Positions 56,536 to 64,000 of a stretch of DNA of 64,000 bases are shown one piece after another. Under the pieces are notes generated by a model. It did not search any database. It was not told the origin of the DNA and saw nothing but the letters and a program-made list of their open reading frames with translations. Origin of the DNA: Plenodomus lindquistii (taxonomy: Eukaryota; Ascomycota; Dothideomycetes; Pleosporales; Leptosphaeriaceae). Every line of letters starts with the position of its first letter. The stretch's first letter is position 1. Where the stretch lies: the NCBI GenBank assembly GCA_025504975.1, contig JANUWI010000016.1, positions 248,001 to 312,000 of the forward strand. The letters run 5' to 3'. A program made the translations under genes and the position numbers.

Positions 56536-58321
56536 ATGTTCAGACCGCGCACCATCCGGCCGCTGACTCGGGGAATATCACGGCCATCCACCGCCCTCTC
56601 AAAATCGGCAGCATGCACCGGTACAAGGGGATTGGCAACGGTAGTTGCCGAGGAGCGGGTGAGCATTCGCGGTGACACTATACCATGTGTACCCATGTTC
56701 TAATGCCATCGTCCAGGACACCGCCGAACTCGATCAAATCACAACACTGCCAAATGGCATCCGCGTCGCCACCGAAGCCCTGCCAGGCCACTTCTCCGGC
56801 ATTGGCGTCTACGTCGACTCTGGTTCGCGCTACGAGAACGATGCGCTGCGAGGCGTGAGCCACATTGTCGATAGGTTAGCCTTCAAGTCTACGCAGAAGA
56901 CGAGCGGAGATAAGATGATGGAGAAGCTTGAGACGCTCGGCGGAAACATCCAATGCGCGTCGTCGCGCGAGTCCATCATGTACCAGGCTGCTACCTTCAA
57001 CTCGGCCGTCCAGTCGACCGTTGGCATACTTGCCGAAACCATCCGGGACCCTCTGATCACTGAAGAGGAGATTGAACAGCAACTTGAAACGGCCGACTAC
57101 GAGATTGGCGAGATCTGGAGCAAGCCAGAGTTGATCTTGCCAGAGTTGGTACACATGGCGGCATACAAGGACAACACACTGGGTAATCCACTGCTGTGTC
57201 CCAAGGAGAGACTGGCTTTCATCAATCGCGACACAATCGAGGCATACCGCAGAGAATTCTACACGCCAGAGAGGATGGTCGTGGCATTCGCAGGAGTAAA
57301 TCACAACGAGGCAGTCCGACTTGCCGAGCAATACTTTGGCGACATGCAAAGAGGCGCCCGCTCTTCCACCATCGACAGCACCCAGAACATCGCATCTTCC
57401 AAGCCCAGCCAGCAGGTCTTTACAGCCGACCACCCCACTCCCACCGGTGCACCACCACAGACTTCGAATCTCCTCTCCAAGATCCCCTTCCTCAAGAACC
57501 TCTCCACGTCTGCCACAAACAACGCCTCAGTACGAGAAGGCTCTGTCGACCTCAACTTCCCTCCAATTGACACCTCCATCCCCTCAGTCTACACCGGCGG
57601 CTTCCTCTCCCTTCCCCCAATTCCCCCACCTCTGAACCCCATGCTCCCTCGCCTCTCCCACATCCACCTCGCCTTCGAAGGCGTCCCCGTCGGCTCCCCA
57701 GATATCTTCGCCCTCGCAACCCTCCAAACGCTCCTAGGTGGCGGTGGCTCCTTCTCCGCCGGCGGCCCCGGCAAGGGCATGTACTCGCGTCTGTACACCA
57801 ACGTGCTCAACCAACACGGCTGGGTAGAATCCTGCGTCGCCTTCAACCACGCCTACACCGACTCTGGCCTCTTCGGCATCGCCGCATCATGCGCCCCCTC
57901 CCACGTCGCACAAATGCTCGAAGTCATGTGCCGCGAACTCAAATCCTTATCCGACGAAACAGGCTACGCAGTCCTCAAACCAGGCGAAGTCCAACGCGCA
58001 AAGAACCAGCTCCGCAGCTCTCTCCTCATGAACCTCGAATCGCGCATGGTCGAGCTCGAAGACCTAGGCCGACAAGTCCAAGTCCACGGCCGCAAGTACA
58101 GCGTCAAAGAGGTCGCGGCGAATATTGAAAAAGTCACAATCAACGATTTGAGGAGAGTTGCCAAGGAGGTTTTTGGCGGCCAGGTCCAGAATGTGGGGGG
58201 TGGGAGTGGGGCGCCTACGGTGGTGTTGCAGGAGGGTGAGATGGAGGGGCTGAGGAGGAAGGAGTTTACGTGGGATGATATTCAGAATCGGATTGCGAGG
58301 TGGAAGTTGGGAAGGAGATGA
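56536..58321 (+). CDS. Mitochondrial processing peptidase, alpha subunit
   Basis: Matrix M16-family subunit that recognises presequences; with beta-MPP it removes mitochondrial targeting signals. Two exons: 56536-56658 and 56717-58321, giving 575 aa. The first exon encodes an Arg/Ser-rich presequence (MFRPRTIRPLTRGISRPST) ending about ATVVAEER. The core begins DTAELDQITTLPNGIRVATE, GVYVDSGSRYEND. The M16 HxxEH metal site is replaced by SHIVDRLAFKST, typical of the inactive alpha subunit. The substrate-binding Gly-rich loop is GGGGSFSAGGPGKGMYSRLY. The C-terminus reads ARWKLGRR. The intron has a GTGAGC donor and GTCCAG acceptor. Beta-MPP is not in the window. Confidence 0.95.
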
Positions 58322-58330
58322 AAAGAAAGA

Positions 58331-58372
58331 ATGGAAATGGAAATGGAAATGGAAATGGAAATGGAAATGGAA
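58331..58372. repeat. ATGGAA microsatellite, seven copies
   Basis: Seven perfect hexamers starting 9 nt after the MPP alpha stop codon, probably transcribed in its 3' UTR. Confidence 0.95.
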
Positions 58373-58970
58373 AGTTTAGATGATGGGCCACATGTATGTG
58401 TGTAACTTTGTATGAATATGTATGATATATGTCCACATCGTCCCATGCATGCAAGTTTCTATAACCCCCTCTTTTCACCTTACAAACGCGATGGACATAC
58501 TGAAGCGAAATGTAAATGCCAATTCTGGTGCCCATGCAAGAATAACGTCCGCTGTCTTCTTTTTCTTTTTACAAAATAAAATCTGGGTTTTGGAGAAACG
58601 TTTTCGCTCCCGACGAAATGGAGAGGGGCATAGGACATGTATATTTGAGGTTTTTGCAGACGAAAGGGAAGAGGGGTGAGTACGCAGGTTTCTGGGGCGC
58701 GCTTGTATAGATGTGTAAGTAAGTAGTTGTTTAACGTAAGTAGGGATTGATTTAGACTTTAGACTTTTATTTAGCAAAAGCCTTGAAACTGCGTCAACAA
58801 TCAATAATCAATATTCACTTTTCCGTGATTTCGTACAACACGCATCATCTGGCACTTTTTGTATCATCTCTGTAAAACACACCCGCACATCCCATCTCTC
58901 CTCATCCCTTTGTTAAAAAAAAAATCCCCCTTCGCCATCAATACCAGCGGGTTGGTTCGAGCCGGGGGCG

Positions 58971-58994
58971 TGTACTGTACTGTACTGTACTGTA
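58971..58994. repeat. TGTAC microsatellite, four copies plus a partial
   Basis: Four perfect TGTAC units followed by TGTA. Each unit has a self-complementary GTAC core, so the array can also fold. Confidence 0.9.
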
Positions 58995-60742
58995 GTAGCT
59001 GCTTGGAAGCAAGTCCAGCGGTGATTAATCGAGCAAGGGGTGCTCTCATGAACAGGGAGCTGGCGCATCAGGCTGAGTGGTGGGGCACCTTGGGTTAAGA
59101 TTGTTGGAGTTTTGGGACTGAGTTGTACATGTTTCATTGTGGTACTGTATTTACACACGGCGAGATCTGGTACTCGTATCTCGTGACAAACGACGACGTC
59201 AGAGTAGATTGTTAGAATTTAGTCCAGAACTCAAGGCGAACAAGGTTACAATGGGATGCGTAGTCATTGCGAGATTATGTGGCTCTGCTTTTCGCACCAC
59301 CCTGCGTTAGGTCACGAAGGTGTCAAATTACCGCGACTTGTTCAACGTCCCAAACCTAGAGCGGATTGCTGGTGTTCGAGTAGTTCCTACGAGTGGTCTA
59401 CTGGATCATTCAAGGCTTACTCACAACGATACAACACAACTCGTCTTTCACCATGCGGTCTTTCTCCAATAGCAAGGATGGTAAGAAGTACCATACTTAG
59501 CCATCATCTGTCTTTACGATATGAGCTAAAATCGACAGTTCTATAATGCCTGGAAAAACTGATCATGGAAATACTGCAAACTTTGCCGTCTTCTCTTCCC
59601 ATTCGACCTCAACCGTCACCAACACGAGACTTTAATGGCCACTTTTGACCCATAACTCATGCGTCTTTTTCATCTGAAGACCTATCACACACAAATTGAG
59701 GCTTTTGCGTTTTGGCATGATTGCCTCATAGTGTTGAAGCAGGTGTTTGACGAGGCTACACCAAGCACGCTTTCGCAATGGTGGTTTGACAATGCTGCGT
59801 TCTGGTTTGTAAACTACCATGAGCATGACATGAGAGGTGATAGGGGCGCTGTTGCCCGTTCGATGGAGTGTTTTGTTGAGTGTGATGGTTGGAGTTCATG
59901 TGACTTTATACCAATGTAGGAGGTCCTGCGTACCTGCTCTCATCTGAGAATCGTTTCCAACACAGGATACTTGGACAAAGACATGAAATTTGTTGGAAAT
60001 CGCTAAATGCTGATGATACATATATTCTTGCGCAAATAGAGGAGCTGGAGAATTTCCTGTAGCACTTGGCAGACGTCAAGGCCTGAAGAACATTCTCATC
60101 GATGGATGAATTGGCTCTTGAGCCCCAGTCACGACAACCTCATACAAGTATCAATATTAAGTGGTGATTTCGGCTCCTTGGAGTCCTGGATAGCCCTTTG
60201 TACTCTTGGTCGAGTCGGCGGATCCAGGATCACATGTGGCCGTTCAACTTCCCCCCTGAGGCATCAATGCCAGGAGTCAAGCCACGATAATTCCACTATG
60301 TTCGCGTCTGAAACACAGCTCAAAATCGCCTAGCCATATTTTTATCTCAAAGGACCCTCGCGTGAGCAGGTCCTATATAAACCTCCATGGGTGAAACCTT
60401 ATACATTGTGGCCCGTCATCCCAGTGATCAGGGATAACCCAGGGCTCTTCAATAGCTCCATCAAGACTTTTTGTATACTCTCGGTCATTATGAACACACA
60501 AAACGTCTTCCACCTTCCGCAACTTCAATCTCTTGGATTGACGTGCAACAGCGGGATATTTTGGTTACCAGCGGGAGAGTACGCACGGAATGGGGTGATA
60601 CTCTACGATTGTGATGCTATATGAAGGTCTCGCGTCTCTCAGAATATCGTTCGACATGCACTGACAGTCAACATCTCTATATTCACACTCTTCTTGCTAC
60701 CAATTCCTTCTTATCATACGAGCACTACGTAGCCCCATCAAG

Positions 60743-61336
60743 ATGTCCGATTTTCATAACTACGGACACACAAAGCGCACAGTCCAACAGCTTCTTACTC
60801 CAGACCGCAAGGGTTACAACGCAATCCTAGACTCCAACTACCTCGATGACATTGTTGATGCGCTAAGAGAATGGAGTTGCAAACGCATTGTTCTTGTGAA
60901 CTCCAAAGCGCTCGATGACAACACCAATGTGATTAAGAACCTCAAAGAGAGATTAGGTGGCTACATCGTGGCTTCCAAGTCTAGTGTGGATACGTACACG
61001 CCATACAAAGCTGTCTTGGAGATTACACGGCTGCTCAATGAGAAAAATGCAGACTGCTTGATTAGCATTGGAAACAGCAGCTACTCCGATGCAACGAACA
61101 TTGGAGATTTGGAACAGAGCACTGGATTGGGAGGAAGCGTCACTCGCAGAAGCCGTTGAAAAGTTTGTCAGGTATCTCGAGCTCCCTGGCACGCTGAAAG
61201 CTGCTGGTGTGGAAATACAAGAGAATATTGAGAAAATAGCAGAAGGAACTTTGACGGACTATATGTTTGATTCGGTGCGCAATCTTGTTGGTGGGAAGGA
61301 TTGTGTCCTAGCCATATTAGAGAGTGCGAGGGGCTG
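60743..61336 (+). pseudogene. Internally deleted iron-containing alcohol dehydrogenase relic
   Basis: Two pieces of an iron-ADH/maleylacetate-reductase protein remain. The 5' piece (60743 to about 61110) encodes SNYLDDIVDALREWSCKRIV, KERLGGYIVASKSSVDTYTP and NADCLISIGNSSYSDATNI. This matches the N-terminal NAD domain up to the GGGS loop, here changed to GNSS. In another frame, from about 61110 to the stop ending at 61336, come LAEAVEKFVRYLELPGTLKA, AGVEIQENIEKIAEGTLTDY and the tail VRNLVGGKDCVLAILESARG. This is the family C-terminus. The central 200 or so residues, including the metal-binding histidines, are missing and the pieces are out of frame. No intron can supply the missing part. A working enzyme is excluded. 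Confidence 0.75.
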
Positions 61337-61382
61337 AATGTATGTCACGTAGATCCTACCCGGCGTGGATAGGCGGTGTTCA

Positions 61383-62417
61383 TCACACAATCAGACAATT
61401 ACCAAAGATGAGGTCAACCCACACTTTTGTTGCACTCAAAGCACATGCATAATCTGACCCTTTTGTATTATCTCTAGAAGATACACTCGCACATCTCACC
61501 TTATCCTTTGGCAAAAACACCCCCCTCAAATCCCCACCCGGCAAATCCTCCGCAAAGCTCACATCCTGCACAACAACCTCCGCCAACTCCACCGGCAGGC
61601 GTCCTTTTCCCCACATCTTCATCGTGCGCCAAAGCTCATGCACCCTCCGACTCTGCTTCAGAAACTTCCTCGTCCGCTCAAAGTACCTATCTTCCAGTGT
61701 CTCCCTTACAGAATGATACCTACCTAAATCCCATTTCCTCAATTCCTCAGCATCTAGATCTGCCCACTCGGGCACCATATTCCACGCCCTGTTCAACGCC
61801 TTGTGCAGCGGCGCGGTAGCCACATCCCAAGGCGTACGGGCGTTATCGTCCTCCCACCTTGCCAGACAAATGCGTAACAACGCATCATCCAAAATCCAAT
61901 AGATGCTCTCTCGCTGGCTGAGGAGAAACTTTTCAAACCCGACGCTTGGGTGACGAAGCACATCTACACTCCACTGCACGAGTAGACACGCTGTGTCCGC
62001 CCACTTGCTGCCTCTTGCTACTTCTTTCCTCGCCTTCTCGTTACTCTTCTTCTTCTCGTTTGCATCACCGTCTGCGCTCGTTTCTGAAATACCGGTACTC
62101 AACACCCTCACCAACTCCCCCACCGTCCCCGCGAACTCCCTCGTCCGTCGAAACAACTCGCGATACACATACGGTACCCCATGCAACCCTTCCTGCTGAC
62201 ACATCAACTCAAAGCCCGCGATCGAATTCGCCAGCCACAATCGAAACTCGGTTCTGTAGTCGGATGAGTGGAGCCATGTTACTTGCGCCCAGATGTCCGC
62301 GTCGCAGGGGCCGTGGGGGATAGTGTTGTGCAAGAAGCTTAGGCTCATGTGGTATTCCCCGGGGTAAGGTAAAAGGTGCGCGTTTAGGTAGTGGGAGTAG
62401 TAGTACATTTGCTCCAT
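61383..62417 (-). CDS. Hypothetical protein
   Basis: Not recognised. A single-exon reading gives 344 aa on the minus strand. It is helical and charged, Trp-rich and without signal peptide or membrane span. Blocks are HYLNAHLLPYPGEYHMSLSF, EFRLWLANSIAGFELMCQQE, YVYRELFRRTREFAGTVGEL, YWILDDALLRICLARWEDDN and YFERTRKFLKQSRRVHELWR. A Lys/Glu-rich loop (NEKKKSNEKARKEVARGSKW) lies in the middle. After VFLPKDK the frame meets a good donor (GTGAGAT at 61499) and the last 38 residues look like intron read-through, so the true C-terminus may be spliced and different. The 3' end faces the alcohol dehydrogenase relic. Confidence 0.6.
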   Translation of the reverse strand: MEQMYYYSHYLNAHLLPYPGEYHMSLSFLHNTIPHGPCDADIWAQVTWLHSSDYRTEFRLWLANSIAGFELMCQQEGLHGVPYVYRELFRRTREFAGTVGELVRVLSTGISETSADGDANEKKKSNEKARKEVARGSKWADTACLLVQWSVDVLRHPSVGFEKFLLSQRESIYWILDDALLRICLARWEDDNARTPWDVATAPLHKALNRAWNMVPEWADLDAEELRKWDLGRYHSVRETLEDRYFERTRKFLKQSRRVHELWRTMKMWGKGRLPVELAEVVVQDVSFAEDLPGGDLRGVFLPKDKVRCASVSSRDNTKGSDYACALSATKVWVDLIFGNCLIV

Positions 62418-63704
62418 GAGTGTGACGGTATGTGAGGGGATATTTGGTGGTGGTGGGGAAAAGATTGATGTTTAGGTGGATGGGAGACGAGGTGCGTTAA
62501 TCGTGCTTACGTCAGCACATTTGAGAGTGAATCGGCTGCCTGTTTCGCATATACGAGGGAGCATTTTAGGGAGTAATTCGTACAATAAAACTGGCCTTAA
62601 AAAAGGTTACTAGTAAGCTTGTAATAGGACAGCAATAAATCATGTCTACACCTGGGTAATTACCTACCGATGAAGCTAACGCGGCTGGTAAAGCTGCCTC
62701 GTCATTTCCAACTTCCAAGGTTTGTCTTCAAACTTCTACGCTCAATAATTTAAATGCAGGAAGGTGTAATAGAAGCCGGTCGTTTAAATATAGTAGAGGT
62801 TAAATTTAGCTTTACAGCAGTGTAATCAACAACGTTTAGAAAGGTACAGGAAAAGAGCCAAGTTCGTAGACCGTTTCGTGCATCAAATTGAGTAAAAGAG
62901 AGAATAAAGTTCTTACTCGTTCAAGTAACCAGTAGGCAGAGCATTCTGGCACGACGCTAATGCATGTACTCAATTACTTGAACGGATAGAAAATCGTAAA
63001 GTGTGTGCGAATAATAACCCAGGATTAGGAAGCTACCATATCTCCCCTCAGCATCACTCAGAAACATGAAGTGGCAAGAAAGACTTCTCGCACTTGCTGC
63101 ACCAATCCAAAATAGGATTCAAAGGAATAAAAAGCCTACTCTACTTTGATCTCTGATCCTGCGTGCGCTCTCCGCGGCCTCGCTTAATACCCCGCAAATG
63201 TAAAGTCTTGATGTCACGCCTGCCAACCCACGTTCTTGGAAATGCAATCACCCCTTCATCTGATGTCAGGCACGCTGTACCCCAGACTCCAATAGTGCCC
63301 TTTCTGACCTATCATCGACATTCTAAGAGCTCGCTAATCTTATTACCACGAGTGATGGCACGGCATGTGAAGCTAGCGCCACGTTATAGCCACGCTTAAG
63401 TAGTACGCGTCAGACAATAATGCGCGATTAGTTCGGGTGTGAAGCCGTCACCTATAGCAAGATTCCAATAGCACAGGTGGCGTTGACAACTGATTGTTGT
63501 TGGTGGAGGACTCGATGAGTAGATGTTGATGTCACAGGAACAATGACAAGATGGCTTCGCTTTGGGCGTACCTGAGCCGTGCCGATGTTGCAAGGAAGCG
63601 TAGTGCTGCCAGAACAGTAGGTACATAGGACACACAGAAACCACTTGGACTTGACATCTCCAAGTCTCGTACCGAATCCACAAGACTACCGCACAATTCT
63701 TACC
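62418..63704. other. AT-rich intergenic island
   Basis: 1.3 kb. Positions about 62570-63010 are markedly AT-rich, with TAA/TTA runs and no ORF, unlike the flanks. An 11-bp inverted repeat (62918-62928 and 62974-62984) lies inside it. It may be the remains of a RIP-mutated repeat, but no transposon family could be named. The last 200 bp are the promoter of the secreted-protein gene. Confidence 0.5.
62918..62984. repeat. 11-bp inverted repeat in AT-rich island
   Basis: CGTTCAAGTAA at 62918-62928 and its exact reverse complement TTACTTGAACG at 62974-62984, with 45 nt between. Confidence 0.8.
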
Positions 63705-64000
63705 ATGATGCACAAAGCTCTTCTCTCACTTGCCATGGGGGCCATGGCCTACGCACAGGAGCAAGTCACAGAAGCTCCTCCGCCATCTCCTGTGGTCCTC
63801 TCCACGGTGAAATCTGGAGTCGTCCCCGCACCTCCCACAGGTGTCCCGTTCGCCTTCGATACGCTCCAGGGCGCGATCATTTCTCCTCTACCGGCTGCGC
63901 CAGGCTATGCGCCCAATGCCACTGGTGGTCTCCTTGGTACTGCCACTGCTCAGACGAATCAGCCTTCCGCCACTTATGTCGCGACTCTTCCAGACAGCAT
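63705..64000 (+). CDS. Secreted protein, partial at right edge
   Basis: The reading frame opens at TACCATGATG and stays open to the window end, so only about 98 residues are visible. It starts MMHKALLSLAMGAMAYAQEQ, a signal peptide with cleavage probably after AYA. A Pro/Ala/Val-rich stretch (VTEAPPPSPVVLSTVKSGVV) is followed by PLPAAPGYAPNATGG with a possible N-glycosylation site. The last visible residues are ATYVATLPDSI. In secreted fungal Cu/Zn superoxide-dismutase-like proteins a similar TYxATLPDS lies at the start of the domain, so that is one possible identity, but no catalytic residue is in the window. Confidence 0.7.
   Translation, partial: MMHKALLSLAMGAMAYAQEQVTEAPPPSPVVLSTVKSGVVPAPPTGVPFAFDTLQGAIISPLPAAPGYAPNATGGLLGTATAQTNQPSATYVATLPDS

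Larger units (their letters stand above)
58322..60742. other. Gene-poor interval of 2.4 kb
   Basis: After MPP alpha the 3' flank starts with an ATGGAA hexamer array (58331-58372). A TGTAC pentamer array lies at 58971-58994. ORFs up to 109 codons are not recognisable. No tRNA or transposon seen. Confidence 0.5.

Noticed and set aside
58945..58970. GGTTCGAGCC as a tRNA T-loop
   Set aside because: The flanking sequence does not form a cloverleaf; it runs into a TGTAC repeat.
1..64000. CRISPR array, operon or prophage as the hidden system
   Set aside because: The window is intron-rich eukaryotic DNA; no regularly spaced identical repeats or phage-type genes were seen.

Overview
The window reads as nuclear chromosomal DNA of a filamentous ascomycete. 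Evidence: about one gene per 2.3 kb, genes on both strands without operons, short GT-AG introns (about 45-70 bp) often with a CTAAC-like branch site, and Pezizomycotina-type proteins. The set resembles Dothideomycetes/Pleosporales, but that placement is inferred from protein resemblance only. No bacterial, plasmid, phage or intact transposon gene was seen. Exon structures were built by hand from splice motifs, frame continuity and family conservation. All given totals are multiples of three.

Left part (1-16 kb): an MFS transporter (minus), a gene-empty 3.2 kb, then translin, the GPI-anchor factor GPI11/PIG-F and a phenol-hydroxylase-like FAD monooxygenase (all plus). A complex I assembly factor (NDUFAF6-like, minus) shares a 294 bp divergent promoter with the RAD5 repair translocase/ubiquitin ligase (plus).

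Middle-left (16-33 kb): acetoacetyl-CoA synthetase (plus). Next comes a small tandem family of unknown genes on the minus strand, with two intact two- or three-exon members and a decayed copy between them; these are not visible as single ORFs. Then an ALKBH1-type dioxygenase and an UNC93-like transporter (plus), and PI-specific phospholipase C, a cyclase/formamidase-fold protein and a large HAM1-like (DUF5923/DUF4449) protein (all minus).

Middle-right (33-50 kb): a Mpv17/PMP22-family protein, a Cys-containing hypothetical protein, a double PH-domain protein, the ribosome-assembly GTPase EFL1/RIA1, a GEN1/Yen1-type Holliday junction resolvase and a secreted T1-type ribonuclease.

Right part (50-64 kb): a PEX11-type peroxin, a bestrophin-like channel, a Dma1-like FHA-RING ubiquitin ligase and mitochondrial processing peptidase alpha. 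An internally deleted iron-alcohol-dehydrogenase relic, a hypothetical protein, an AT-rich island and the 5' part of a secreted-protein gene cut by the window edge follow.

The genes are mostly housekeeping (DNA repair, mitochondria, peroxisomes, ribosome biogenesis, lipid signalling) and do not form one pathway or a biosynthetic cluster. The least described elements are the small tandem gene family at 18.9-20.8 kb, the alcohol-dehydrogenase relic, the 3n stop-free intron in the catalytic motif of acetoacetyl-CoA synthetase, and a perfect 14 bp hairpin in a 2.4 kb gene desert.
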